IMG/VR virus record: IMGVR_UViG_3300012920_000002
Span: 1 to 50,903 of that record
Strand: one strand, 5' to 3'
DNA from: a virus
DNA: 50,903 nucleotides
Shown: in pieces, positions 8,177 through 16,395 of the stretch
How positions within the stretch are numbered: the stretch's first letter is position 1
Layout: each line of letters opens with the position of its first letter
The notes under the pieces: model-generated
The model's database searches: none
Seen by the model: the letters and a program-made list of their open reading frames with translations, nothing else
Told to the model about the DNA's origin: nothing
Translations under genes and position numbers: made by a program

Positions 8177-8445
8177 CGGCGGTCTCCGGGGGTGAGCGGG
8201 CAGTCGGGGGCAGGGTGGGGCGTGCTCTCGGGGGTGCCTGAGCTGGACGATGGGTAGGATCTGCTCGGGTCGTTCTTGTCCAATCGTCCAGAACGGCGAG
8301 GTCGCTTGCGGGGTCGGTTCTTGCGCTTGCGGCGGTCGGGCACAGGGGCTCCAGGGTTCAGGGCGGGTTGGGGTGAGGCAGGCCGCAGCTCGCGGAGGGC
8401 TGAGGCCAGGGCGGCGACGGGGTCGATGTGGGAGCGGCGAGGCAT
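8173..8445 (-). CDS. Small basic Pro/Ser-rich protein, 90 residues
   Basis: The N-terminal 25 residues are helical (DPVAALASALRELRP), followed by a lysine/arginine patch (RRKRKNRPRKRPRRSGR) and a serine/proline tail. The basic patch suggests DNA or RNA binding. The start at 8445 overlaps the upstream stop; the longer frame above it is a shadow. Confidence 0.45.
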   Translation of the reverse strand: MPRRSHIDPVAALASALRELRPASPQPALNPGAPVPDRRKRKNRPRKRPRRSGRLDKNDPSRSYPSSSSGTPESTPHPAPDCPLTPGDRR

Positions 8446-8705
8446 CAGGCCCCCTTCTCGGCGAGAATCTCGGAGGCTCGGCGAGCGAAGTGCAGCCGGT
8501 CCTCCTCGGTGACGGCGAAGGCGAGAGGGAAGCGCAGCAGCAGGGCGTGGACCGTGTGCTCGCCAGCGTCCTTCAGCAGGGTCTGGCGCCAGCGGATCTC
8601 CCCATCGTTGATGACCAGTCCTCGGACTGCGCCTCGCAGGGGCTCTACGCTGACTCCTGGGGCGGCGTGGTTCACGGCCCACTCAATGACGTCAGCGAGG
8701 TTCAT
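8445..8705 (-). CDS. Hypothetical protein, 86 residues
   Basis: A compact mixed alpha/beta protein (NLADVIEWAVNHAAPG, then a strand-rich middle and a helical end, RRASEILAEKG). It is coupled to both neighbours by overlapping start and stop codons. No family recognised. Confidence 0.52.
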   Translation of the reverse strand: MNLADVIEWAVNHAAPGVSVEPLRGAVRGLVINDGEIRWRQTLLKDAGEHTVHALLLRFPLAFAVTEEDRLHFARRASEILAEKGA

Positions 8706-8953
8706 GGCAGGTCCGGGCGGGGCAGGCTGCGGCAGGCGGCGCTGAACTCGGCGGTTCGCACCGGCAGCCCCAGTCGGCGCTGGTGGGCCACAGCGTTGAG
8801 GAACCACGCCCTGCAGTTCGGGATCACCCGGCCAGCGGCCATCTCCACCAGCTCCTGCTGCGGCCAGAGGTAGTGGGTCTGGCGGGCAAGCTGGCGGCGG
8901 TGCCGGTACTCCTGCTCGAACTGGGCGCGGGTCATGGTGCGGGGGTGTTTCAT
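8702..8953 (-). CDS. Hypothetical protein, 83 residues
   Basis: A basic, helical protein with conserved-looking RAQFEQEYRHRRQLARQTHY near its N-terminus. A CCGGAT-type leader precedes the ATG, and the stop overlaps the next gene by 4 nt. It could be a small DNA-binding protein; no motif proves it. Confidence 0.5.
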   Translation of the reverse strand: MKHPRTMTRAQFEQEYRHRRQLARQTHYLWPQQELVEMAAGRVIPNCRAWFLNAVAHQRRLGLPVRTAEFSAACRSLPRPDLP

Positions 8954-8970
8954 GGCGGATCCGGGATGGG

Positions 8971-9411
8971 TCAGGAGGCGTGCGGGACGGTCCGGCGGAA
9001 TTCCGCCGGACCGTTGTCTGCGGCGTCGGCCGGCAGGGGGCGGGCCGGGCTGATGCGGTTGGCCGGACGGCTGGCCTGGAGGCTGATGGCAGTGATCTCC
9101 TGGAGCCGGGCCCGGATGCGCTCGGCGAGGGCCGGGAGGGTCTCCGCGCGGAGGTGCCCCACGCTGGCCTGGTCACCGGGGGTGATGCTCAGGCGGGCGT
9201 GCCAGCCGTCGTCGGTGGTGCGAACCCGAGCGGCGTAGAAGTCACAGCGACCTGCCGCGCAGATGCGGGTGTCGTCGGTGCCGGGGCGCCAGGTGAAGCC
9301 GGGCAGCAGGATGCAGAGCGCCTCGGCGAGGTCCTGCGCGGTCTCGGGATCCGGGGTGTCAACGGGGACGGGCGCGCAGGGGGTGAGGTGCGCAGTGAGG
9401 GTGTCGGTCAT
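8971..9411 (-). CDS. Hypothetical protein ending in a palindrome-encoded tail
   Basis: A 146-residue protein if started at the ATG at 9411, which follows a CCCCGGAGTACCGC leader; a GTG at 9438 that overlaps the parB-like stop is the alternative. The body is a mixed alpha/beta domain with cysteines near 51 and 56 (numbering from 9411). The last residues, DNGPAEFRRTVPHAS, are encoded by the palindrome at 8987-9014, so the element has become the C-terminal tail. Confidence 0.58.
   Translation of the reverse strand: MTDTLTAHLTPCAPVPVDTPDPETAQDLAEALCILLPGFTWRPGTDDTRICAAGRCDFYAARVRTTDDGWHARLSITPGDQASVGHLRAETLPALAERIRARLQEITAISLQASRPANRISPARPLPADAADNGPAEFRRTVPHAS
8987..9014. repeat. 28-bp palindromic element, exact copy (intragenic, C-terminal tail)
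   Basis: Exact palindrome: half-site ACGGTCCGGCGGAA followed by its reverse complement. On the minus strand it is preceded by GCAGACA and followed by CCCG, and is read in frame as DNGPAEFRRTVP. Confidence 0.97.
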
Positions 9412-9434
9412 GCGGTACTCCGGGGTGGTGGGGT

Positions 9435-10529
9435 TCACGCTGCGGTCCAGCTGTGCGAGAGGGTCAGCTCGATGGCAGTGATCGCCTCGGCGCGGTGGGG
9501 GTGGTCGTGATCTCCGCGGGCCACGGCGAGCAGCACGTCGAGGGCGTTCCGGTCGATGGCGATGTCGCCCCGGCTGGGGAGGCCCCAGAACGGCCCGGGG
9601 GTGGCTGGCTCGGTGGTGGAGGTGGCGGAGGTCGGGGTTGGCACGGTCCGGCGGAATTCCGCCGGACCGTCGTCGGTGCGATCGGGGGGCGCGGTCTGGG
9701 TGAGATCTGCCGGGTCGTCGACGTCGGGCTCGGGAGCGAGGGTGCGGCGCTCTTCGAGGGCCTCTCGTGCTGCCCGGCGTGCGTCGATGGGGGTGGCGGC
9801 GGCCTGGGCGGCCTGGAGGACGGCCCGCTGATCGGCTTCTGGGAGGCGGGTGGTCTGGACCGCCGTGTCCGTGCTCATCAGGCTGTCGCGGTGGGCATCA
9901 GCGAGCCCGTCGACGCCGTGCCGGAGGATCCGCACCGTGTCCTGCACCCCTGACGGCGAGGTCTGGAACTCTGCGGCGACAACATCCCGGGCCCGGCCGG
10001 CAGGTGGGGTGCTGGTGTCGGCGTCGGTGCCGGGTGTGGGGAGGGCATCGCCGGCCCGCTTCCGGTTGGTCTCGGCGGCGGCGGCCTGGCGGCGGCTGGT
10101 GGCGTAGCCGAGGTCCTGCAGCTCCTCGTAGTACACAGCGGCGGCGTGCTTGCGCTGGTTGGCGGTCAGGTGCCGGCGGCTGAGGTTCTTCGCCTTCACC
10201 CAGCGGAGGGGGTGGATGCCCTGCTTGGCGACCTCTCTGAACCAGATGAAGCGGAGGTACTTGTCGGGGTTGCGGGTGGCGTGGCAGGCCAGCCAGCGGT
10301 TCTGGCCATCGAGGAGACGGACCTTCCAGTCGCCGTCGTGCAGCTCAGCGAGCAGGGTCAGGGGCTCCTGCAGGCCGTTGGCCTCGATGCCTTCCTTGAG
10401 CTCGCGCAGGGGCTTCCCTTCCAGCTGGGGGAAGATCTTGCAGTAGCGGTGGAGCTTCAGGTTGCCGGGGATGGGTGGGGGCCAGGTCAGGCCAGCGGCC
10501 CGCTCGGCGGGGGTCAGGGGTGTGGTCAC
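9435..10529 (-). CDS. ParB-like nuclease/partition-domain protein
   Basis: A 364-residue protein with a ParB N-terminal-like domain: IPGNLKLHRYCKIFPQL, then LRELKEGIEANGLQEPLTLL and VRLLDGQNRWLACHAT near residue 70, matching the family's vidGhrRwrA motif. A helical region with a likely HTH (residues about 125-190) follows. Residues near 288-297 (DGPAEFRRTV) are encoded by the palindrome at 9643 and sit in a low-complexity linker before a short C-terminal domain. The start is a GTG at 10529 overlapping the upstream stop. Phage ParB-like proteins may act in partition, transcription or DNA modification; which applies here is open. Confidence 0.75.
   Translation of the reverse strand: MTTPLTPAERAAGLTWPPPIPGNLKLHRYCKIFPQLEGKPLRELKEGIEANGLQEPLTLLAELHDGDWKVRLLDGQNRWLACHATRNPDKYLRFIWFREVAKQGIHPLRWVKAKNLSRRHLTANQRKHAAAVYYEELQDLGYATSRRQAAAAETNRKRAGDALPTPGTDADTSTPPAGRARDVVAAEFQTSPSGVQDTVRILRHGVDGLADAHRDSLMSTDTAVQTTRLPEADQRAVLQAAQAAATPIDARRAAREALEERRTLAPEPDVDDPADLTQTAPPDRTDDGPAEFRRTVPTPTSATSTTEPATPGPFWGLPSRGDIAIDRNALDVLLAVARGDHDHPHRAEAITAIELTLSHSWTAA
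9643..9670. repeat. 28-bp palindromic element, exact copy (in parB-like gene)
   Basis: Exact copy, read in frame on the minus strand as DGPAEFRRTV inside a Pro/Thr/Asp-rich linker of the ParB-like protein. On the minus strand it is preceded by CCGACG. Confidence 0.97.
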
Positions 10530-11368
10530 GGGTTCACCTCAAGGCCGGGCGCCGCGCCGGAGGCGCGTGCAACGGGTGCGGCTTGTACAGGGGCCGCAGG
10601 GTGGTGGGGATGACCGGAGACGAGCGCCCAGGGGTCGGTGGGGGCGGTGTTGGCGGCGGCATCCCAGGAGATCAGCGCTGCGTCGGAGAAGAGCGCGCTG
10701 AGGAGGTGCTGGAGCGGATCCGGGGTCGGGGCAGCGGACCAGCAGGGAGAGGGGTCGTCGTTGAGGGAGAAGGGAGGGTGGGACGGGAGGGGAGGCGTGG
10801 GGAGAGAAGTACTATGTGAGCATCCCTCTCCCGCGTTGTAGCGTCTGCAGATTTCAAGGCGGGCTTTCCTGATTTCTGACAGATCGACGTTTTCGAGGGG
10901 CAGGAGGTGCATCTGAACGGTCCGCGGCGTGTGCCGATCTCCCCGGTCGACCACGTGGAGGTGCCCCCGCTCCTCCAGCTCCAGGACGATGCGATCTGCG
11001 GTCCGGCGGTCGACTCCCCAGCGCAGCGCCCCGTAGCGGCCTGCCCACAGAAACGAGCCGCCCTTCTCCCGGGCATGACGCCAGAACAGGTCGCAGACGG
11101 CGGCGATCTTCCAGGGCATGCGGAACAGGCGCCGGGCCAGGCGCAGCACCACCGGCGCCGCCCGCCGCACCGCATGGTGCAGGCTGCCGGCGAGCCCAGA
11201 GAGACCTGCCAGGAGGGCGGGGGCGGTGGTCGAGGGGCGGGCTGGGACGGTCCGGCGGAATTCCGCCGGACCGTCGTCTGCACATCCCATGGGGGTGCCG
11301 AGCTGGGCGCGGCGCTGGGCGTGCCGGCACCGGAGGGTCTCGTGAAGGCTGGCGAGGGTGCGGATCAT
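10526..11368 (-). CDS. Winged-helix protein, possible replication initiator
   Basis: A 280-residue protein. Residues about 85-150 form a winged-helix pattern (IAAVCDLFWRHAREKGGSF, then RRTADRIVLELEERGHLHVV) as in plasmid and phage replication or regulatory proteins. A serine/proline-rich stretch and a helical tail follow. The N-terminal 45 residues include DDGPAEFRRTVP, encoded by the palindrome at 11247. It lies directly after the primase in the operon, which favours a role at the origin. The call is by fold pattern and context only. Confidence 0.6.
   Translation of the reverse strand: MIRTLASLHETLRCRHAQRRAQLGTPMGCADDGPAEFRRTVPARPSTTAPALLAGLSGLAGSLHHAVRRAAPVVLRLARRLFRMPWKIAAVCDLFWRHAREKGGSFLWAGRYGALRWGVDRRTADRIVLELEERGHLHVVDRGDRHTPRTVQMHLLPLENVDLSEIRKARLEICRRYNAGEGCSHSTSLPTPPLPSHPPFSLNDDPSPCWSAAPTPDPLQHLLSALFSDAALISWDAAANTAPTDPWALVSGHPHHPAAPVQAAPVARASGAAPGLEVNP
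11247..11274. repeat. 28-bp palindromic element, exact copy (near N-terminus of winged-helix gene)
   Basis: Exact copy preceded on the minus strand by GCAGACG and followed by CCCAGC. It is read in frame as DGPAEFRRTV upstream of the winged-helix domain. Confidence 0.97.
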
Positions 11369-12525
11369 GCGGCCCGCCTCCGGTACGCACAGCCGTCCTC
11401 GGGGAGGGCGGAGAGCCGGCCAGCCTGGAGGAGGTCGTTGTCGTCGGGCTGGTCCTCACCGAGGAGCCGGTAGACGGAGACGAAGCGGTTGAGGGTGCGC
11501 TCGATGCGGTCGGCGTACCGCTGGCCGGCGTACTTGCTGGCGGGCCCGTCGCGGTGTCCCCGGAGCAGGATGACGGAGTCCGACGGGATGAGCGCGCCCA
11601 CCTCCTCGGTCCAGGATCCGTTCCAGTAGCCCAGGCAGCCCCACGCCTCGCCCCGGGTGTTCCGGCCCGGGTTGCGGCAGGCCCAGGTCAGCCAGTCCGG
11701 CCCGCCCTCGCTGAGGATGAAGTGGCCGGGCTTCTCGCCCTTGAGCATCTCCCGGGCCGTCGGACAGGCGTAGAAGAGCTTGCTGGCGCTGCCGTAGCCG
11801 CAGGCGGCGGAGGCGATCTTGCTGCCGGGGGCGATGTCGGCGCGGATGTTCCGGGCCCGGACGGTCCACGTCCACTTCCCCGGGCGTCCCGGTCCCCAGG
11901 CCGGCAGGATGAGCCGGTGTCCCGACCAGCGCCAGCGAACACCCATGAACGATGCCCACGGCGGGCAGGGCATGCCCTCTGGGAGTGCACGGGCCAGATC
12001 GCGGGCGGCCACCTGGTGGGGGCTGAGTCCCCTGCCCTTCAGCCAGCCCGAGACCTCGGCGTCCTCGGTGACCGGGATGCAGCTGGCCCAGAAGGCGAGC
12101 AGCTCATCGACCGGGGGGCGGGCGTTGGGGTAGCGGGACGGTCCGGCGGAATTCCGCCGGACCGTCGTCGGCTGCCGTCGGGGGCGTACTGCCGGACGCT
12201 CGCCGGTGTAGATCGCCGCGAAGTCGTGCCAGCCCTCCTTGTCGCCCTTCGCTGGGGCGGGCTTGCCCATGAGGTTCCAGGAGACGAGGTCGAGCTTGTG
12301 GCCACCCTCACCGCAGCGCCAGCACTTCCAGGTGAAGTCGTTGAAGATCGCCGGCCCCTTCGTGCGGTCCTTGCTGCTGCGGTTCTCCTCCCCACAGGCC
12401 GGGCAGGGCCACAGCCGGTTTCCCCGGCGCTCATGGCCGTAGCGGTCCAGCAGCTCCTGCATCGGGGTGTTCCGCAGCGCGTCGAGCCAGCGCCAGCTGT
12501 CCCTCCAGTCCCGGGGCGCGTTCAT
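11365..12525 (-). CDS. DNA primase-like protein (zinc finger plus TOPRIM)
   Basis: A 386-residue protein that likely makes RNA primers for phage replication. A CHC2-type zinc ribbon is at the N-terminus (CPAC at 41-44, CWRC at 68-71). The TOPRIM-like region begins at ILSEGGPDWLTWA near 268, carrying the catalytic glutamate motif EGxxD; the second acidic motif is degenerate (RGHRDG near 325). Between the two domains, residues about 119-131 (TTVRRNSAGPS) come from the palindrome at 12138. The ATG at 12525 overlaps the upstream stop by 4 nt. No helicase domain is attached. Confidence 0.82.
   Translation of the reverse strand: MNAPRDWRDSWRWLDALRNTPMQELLDRYGHERRGNRLWPCPACGEENRSSKDRTKGPAIFNDFTWKCWRCGEGGHKLDLVSWNLMGKPAPAKGDKEGWHDFAAIYTGERPAVRPRRQPTTVRRNSAGPSRYPNARPPVDELLAFWASCIPVTEDAEVSGWLKGRGLSPHQVAARDLARALPEGMPCPPWASFMGVRWRWSGHRLILPAWGPGRPGKWTWTVRARNIRADIAPGSKIASAACGYGSASKLFYACPTAREMLKGEKPGHFILSEGGPDWLTWACRNPGRNTRGEAWGCLGYWNGSWTEEVGALIPSDSVILLRGHRDGPASKYAGQRYADRIERTLNRFVSVYRLLGEDQPDDNDLLQAGRLSALPEDGCAYRRRAA
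12138..12165. repeat. 28-bp palindromic element, exact copy (in primase linker)
   Basis: Exact copy lying between the zinc-finger and TOPRIM domains. It is read in the second frame, TTVRRNSAGPS, not the DGPAEFRRTV frame used in three other genes. Confidence 0.97.
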
Positions 12526-14525
12526 CGGTCTGCTCCCTCGGTGGCGGCAAGGGAGGCGCGGACGGTGCGCAGATAGGCGGCATCCTCGGTCGAGCGCGCG
12601 GCGCGTGTGGTGAGCCGGCGCATCCCCTCGGCGAGCACCATCCCGGCGAGGCGGGCATCGGCCAGGGCGCGGTGCAGCGGCGCCGGAGCCTCCAGCCCCC
12701 ACCGCTCAGCCACCTTCGACAGCCCGCCCTTCTGCGGATCGAGGCGCTTGACGAGGGCGCGGATGTCGGTGCCCCAGGTCGGATCGACGGCGTGCTTGTA
12801 GAGCATGCGCCGGTCAAAGGGAACGTTGAACGCAGTGCAGGCCGGATAGCCCCAGCTCTTCATCCACGCCCGGAACTCCGCTGCGACCCGCGCCACTGGT
12901 CGGGCCTGTCGGATCTCGGCCGCCTTGATGCCGTTGATGCGCAGCGCGTTCCGGGCCTCGTTGGTCTGGAGACTGCCGAGGGGGCGGGCGAGCGACTCGA
13001 AGTGGTCGATCTCGTTGCCCCACCGATCCAGCACCACCGCGCCGATCTCGACGACTTCCGCGCGGCCGCTCATGCCGGTGGTCTCCACGTCGACCACAAC
13101 GACGGAGGTGGTGAAGAGCATCGGCGCGGCTGGCGCTGGGGGTGGCTCTGGCAGGGCGGGGGCCGTGACCACCTCGCCGCGGTCTCCGGCACGGTGCAGG
13201 TCGATGCCGACCAGCCCATACCGCACCGGCGCATCCGGCTGATCGGAGGGCCAGCGGAACACCACCAGCTCGGGCGCGGCCGGTGGGGCCATGCGGCCCT
13301 GTTCGCGGGCCCGCTGGTGCAGCCAGCCCTTCCAGCCCCGCTTCCCGGTGGGGGTCAGGGTGCGCTCCGCCCACTCCCGCCACGCCCGCATCCGCAGCGC
13401 GCGTCGGGTGGCCTCATCCGAGCCGCTGGCGTCCTCGACCGGGGCGAACGGGTTCAGGGGGCGGGTGTCGAGGTAGTTGTTGTCCGCCCACACGGCAAGC
13501 CGCCGGTGCAGCTGCTGTCGCTGGTGGGGGGCGAGGTGATGCTCGACCTCGGCATAGAACCGCCAGCGGGCATCGCCGGCCTGGTTGCGCAGCCCGCGCT
13601 GCGTCTCTCGCACCGCCCGGTGAGCGACTGCGCCCAGCTCGGCACGCCACAGTCCCTGCAGCGTGGTGCCGGCGGGGATGACCGCGCCATCGTGGTAGCG
13701 CAGATCGTCCAGCACCCGCCAGACGCCCGGATCGCCCGCTCCCCGGCCGGTGCTGCCTGTGTCGGGGGCGGGGTGGTAGCCCGCGCGGGCCAGCCAGCGC
13801 CGGGGCTGCTGGTCGGTCCAGGCCAGCCGGAGGGCATGCTGGGCGATGATCGCCAGCGCCGGCAGGGTTCGCGCCTGGGGGAGCAGGTAGGCGACATGCG
13901 CGCGGCGCTGGGCGTCCTCGCCGGCGTCCGGGCCGTCTCCCCGGCGCCACACCGCACAGAGCTGCGGCAGCACGGCGAGCAGCCCGCGACCATTGCGGAT
14001 GAGGCCCTCGACCCCCGACCAGGAGGCCTGCAGGGCGTGCCGCTCATCGAGTGCATCGGCCGCAGCCTGCCGGGACTTCGATGCGCTCTCGTCGCGGAGT
14101 TTGGCCTGTTGTTGCTCTCGCTGAATGGCGGCCTGCGCAGCACTGTCCAGACCACCCGCCCCGGCGCGCTCTCGGATCTCAAGGGCCCGCTCCCGGTGCT
14201 GGCGCGCGACGTCCTCTTCCTGAGCAGCGGTTGCACGCGCCTCCCGCTCGGCGGTCTCCAGGTCGGCGAGCTGGGCGCGGGGCTCTCGGGCTATCTCCTG
14301 TGCAGCCTCACGCAGGGTGACGATGATGAGCTTGATGTCCGCGTCCGAGAAGGTCCGGCGGAACACCTCGTCAGGAGCCGGGGTGCTGTCCGCGCGCTCC
14401 ACCACATCGACCGTGACCTGGTCCGCGATGCGGAGCTGGGCGACCTGCTGGGCGCGGGGCTGGCGCAGGGTGGGGGTGGGCCGGCTGTGACGGACCGGGG
14501 CGATGAGCTTGAAGGCTTCCGACAT
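12522..14525 (-). CDS. DEDDh 3'-5' exonuclease with long N-terminal extension
   Basis: A 667-residue protein. The C-terminal domain (about 475-650) is a DnaQ-like exonuclease: VVVVDVETTG (motif I, DxE), INGI, TAFNVPFDRRM (motif II) and HRALADARLAGMV (motif III, HxAxxDA). Residues about 80-170 form a charged coiled coil (EREARATAAQEEDVARQHRE). Residues about 170-420 are a helical domain I cannot assign. It is encoded between the primase and a winged-helix protein, so a proofreading or end-processing role in phage replication or recombination is likely. No polymerase gene is seen in the window. Confidence 0.82.
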   Translation of the reverse strand: MSEAFKLIAPVRHSRPTPTLRQPRAQQVAQLRIADQVTVDVVERADSTPAPDEVFRRTFSDADIKLIIVTLREAAQEIAREPRAQLADLETAEREARATAAQEEDVARQHRERALEIRERAGAGGLDSAAQAAIQREQQQAKLRDESASKSRQAAADALDERHALQASWSGVEGLIRNGRGLLAVLPQLCAVWRRGDGPDAGEDAQRRAHVAYLLPQARTLPALAIIAQHALRLAWTDQQPRRWLARAGYHPAPDTGSTGRGAGDPGVWRVLDDLRYHDGAVIPAGTTLQGLWRAELGAVAHRAVRETQRGLRNQAGDARWRFYAEVEHHLAPHQRQQLHRRLAVWADNNYLDTRPLNPFAPVEDASGSDEATRRALRMRAWREWAERTLTPTGKRGWKGWLHQRAREQGRMAPPAAPELVVFRWPSDQPDAPVRYGLVGIDLHRAGDRGEVVTAPALPEPPPAPAAPMLFTTSVVVVDVETTGMSGRAEVVEIGAVVLDRWGNEIDHFESLARPLGSLQTNEARNALRINGIKAAEIRQARPVARVAAEFRAWMKSWGYPACTAFNVPFDRRMLYKHAVDPTWGTDIRALVKRLDPQKGGLSKVAERWGLEAPAPLHRALADARLAGMVLAEGMRRLTTRAARSTEDAAYLRTVRASLAATEGADR

Positions 14526-14971
14526 CAGGCACCCCCGACCGACGCGGCGGTGACCTCAAGGAGCCAGAGGCCGGCATCGCTGGGGTAGACCTCAGCGGGT
14601 GTGCTGATGCTTCCCCAGGAATGGAGACGCTTGAGTGCGCGGTTGAAGCCACCGTCCGTGGCGTAGACCATCAGTGCGTCCGCCAAATCCTGCTTGGTGT
14701 GTGGGCACTTTTTGAGCGTGAGAAAGATGCGGTGCTCGGTGTCGTTCTCCAGGCTGGGGCTCGGCTTCGCCCATGGGTGCAGCCGGTAGAGGCGAGGCTG
14801 GAGGAGTCCCCGCCGACTGAGCTGGTGCAGCGCCGCTGCGGCCTTCTTCTTGTCCAGCTTGAGGTCGTGGGCGAGCTGGGCGGCGGTGCGCTCTCCGGGC
14901 TCCTCGGCGACTGCGGCCAGCAGCTTGCGGGAGAGTGGAGTGATCGCAGGGATGCGCGCAGGGGCGTTCAT
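14525..14971 (-). CDS. Winged-helix DNA-binding protein
   Basis: A 148-residue protein with an N-terminal winged-helix (about 25-65: TAAQLAHDLKLDKKKAAAAL, then SRRGLLQPRLYRL). A second, similar helical unit around 80-115 (HTKQDLADALMVYATDGGFN) suggests two tandem HTH folds. It uses a CCGGAGAC leader and overlaps the RusA-Dam stop by 4 nt. It is probably a regulator within the early operon. Confidence 0.65.
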   Translation of the reverse strand: MNAPARIPAITPLSRKLLAAVAEEPGERTAAQLAHDLKLDKKKAAAALHQLSRRGLLQPRLYRLHPWAKPSPSLENDTEHRIFLTLKKCPHTKQDLADALMVYATDGGFNRALKRLHSWGSISTPAEVYPSDAGLWLLEVTAASVGGA

Positions 14972-16395
14972 GCCGTCTCCGGGGTCCAGGAGGTCAGGAG
15001 CAGCTCCGGGGCGGGCTGCCGGTTGTCGCCGTCGCAGCTCATGCCGCCGGAGCGGGTCAGCGCGGTGGCGTGCCAGTCGTCGCCGTAGATCTCGCGGGTC
15101 AGCGGTCCGTTGGAGCCGGAGATCATCACCAGGGCACCGCGCTGCCGGGCCGCCCGCAGCCCATCCACCAGCACACGGTGGTCAGCAGGCCCGAACCCCG
15201 CTGCGGTGTAGGCCGTGAAGGTGTCCATCCCCTCCAGCAGCGGCAGGTAGGGCGGATCGGCGTAGACGAGATCGCCGGCCTGGGCCTCGAGGAGCGTCGT
15301 GGTGAAGTCGACCGGGGACAGCGAGGCACCCCGCAGTGCGCGGTGGTTCCGCATCAGCAGCGCCTGGCGCTCGGGGTTCAGGACATGCGTACTGGTCCGG
15401 TCCTTCGCCAGCGGCCCGTTGAACCGGCCCTTCTTGTTGACCCGGTAGAGCCCCTGGAAGCAGACGCTGTTCAGGTAGAGGAACCGTGCGGCCTGCTCGC
15501 GCAGCTCGCGACCGGTCATCTCCAGCGGAGAGAAGGGCAGCCGGTCGTTGAAGTTCCGCCGGATCTCCTCGTAGTGCTCGGGGCCGTGGAGCCGGGCATG
15601 CTGATCGAGGTTCGCCAGCAGGTTCTGGGGCGTGCTCTGCAACACCCGCCAGCTGTTGATCAGGGCGTGGCTGGCATCGGCCAGGATGGCGCGGGGCTCG
15701 CCGGTGAGCCGGCCGGCCTCGTGCAGGGCGAAGAAGAAGGCGCCGCCACCAAGGAAGGGAATGATGAGCCGACCCCGCCAGCCCACCGGCAGCAGCCGCA
15801 GCATCGTCGGCACGAGCTGCCGCTTCCCACCCGCCCATCGGAGGTGCGGACCACACGCCAGGGCGCGCTGGGACGGTCCGGCGGAATTCCGCCGGACCGT
15901 TGTCTGCGCCTCTCCGGTGGACGGTCCGGCGGAATTCCGCCGGACCGTCGTCGGGGGCACATCGAGCTGCCAGAGCCGAACGTGAACGCCGGGCAGCTCG
16001 CCGGAGGCGGCGTACCACTTCTCCACGTGGACCGAGGCGATCTCACAGTCGTCGTAGATGATGAGCCCGCTCTCGCCGGGCCCGCCACCGTCGAAGGCGT
16101 CCTCGATGCTCTTGAGGACGTTGTCGGCGTCCGGCTTGACCAGGTGCCGCACCCGGCCGCCCTCGCCGAGATGCTTGGGACGGGGGAACAGGAGCAGACA
16201 GTCGAGCCGCAGCGCGGTGCCCTTGGGCAGGGGGATGGCGAGGCCCTGCTCGCGGGCCGCTGCCTTGAGGATGTGCTGTGCACGAGCCTTCCAGGCCTGG
16301 GTGGCCTTCGGCGTGAAGCGGCCGTTTCGGGTGACTCGGACGCGCTGCTTCGTCTGCGGCTTCTCCGGGATGAACGCGCTGAGGAGATGCCTCAC
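14968..16395 (-). CDS. RusA Holliday-junction resolvase fused to Dam-like adenine methyltransferase
   Basis: One 475-residue frame encodes two enzymes. Residues about 1-145 are RusA-like: PEKPQTKQRVRV, then KPDADNVLKSIEDAF near 88 and IYDDCEI near 110, carrying the metal-binding aspartates. Residues about 180-470 are a class D12 (Dam-type) adenine-N6 methyltransferase: LRWAGGKRQLV near 184, a glycine-rich FLGGGAFFF motif and DPPY near 380. The link between them is two palindromes in tandem, each read as TTVRRNSAGPS. I take the GTG at 16395, which forms a GTGA overlap with the gene upstream. In most phages these enzymes are separate proteins. Confidence 0.88.
   Translation of the reverse strand: MRHLLSAFIPEKPQTKQRVRVTRNGRFTPKATQAWKARAQHILKAAAREQGLAIPLPKGTALRLDCLLLFPRPKHLGEGGRVRHLVKPDADNVLKSIEDAFDGGGPGESGLIIYDDCEIASVHVEKWYAASGELPGVHVRLWQLDVPPTTVRRNSAGPSTGEAQTTVRRNSAGPSQRALACGPHLRWAGGKRQLVPTMLRLLPVGWRGRLIIPFLGGGAFFFALHEAGRLTGEPRAILADASHALINSWRVLQSTPQNLLANLDQHARLHGPEHYEEIRRNFNDRLPFSPLEMTGRELREQAARFLYLNSVCFQGLYRVNKKGRFNGPLAKDRTSTHVLNPERQALLMRNHRALRGASLSPVDFTTTLLEAQAGDLVYADPPYLPLLEGMDTFTAYTAAGFGPADHRVLVDGLRAARQRGALVMISGSNGPLTREIYGDDWHATALTRSGGMSCDGDNRQPAPELLLTSWTPETA
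15873..15900. repeat. 28-bp palindromic element, exact copy (RusA-Dam linker, Dam side)
   Basis: Exact copy, 20 bp from the next one at 15921. It is read as TTVRRNSAGPS, directly before the Dam domain. Confidence 0.97.
15921..15948. repeat. 28-bp palindromic element, exact copy (RusA-Dam linker, RusA side)
   Basis: Exact copy, read as TTVRRNSAGPS directly after the RusA domain. With the copy at 15873 it forms the only tandem pair in the genome; start-to-start distance is 48 bp, so the frame is kept. Confidence 0.97.

Noticed and set aside
14345-14375. Further palindrome copy (GGTCCGGCGGAA)
   Set aside because: Only one arm matches and the rest diverges; the encoded VFRRTF fits the surrounding protein.
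12672-14588. Plus-strand frame of 638 codons
   Set aside because: It is antisense to the exonuclease gene and has no recognisable domain; long antisense frames are expected in very GC-rich DNA.
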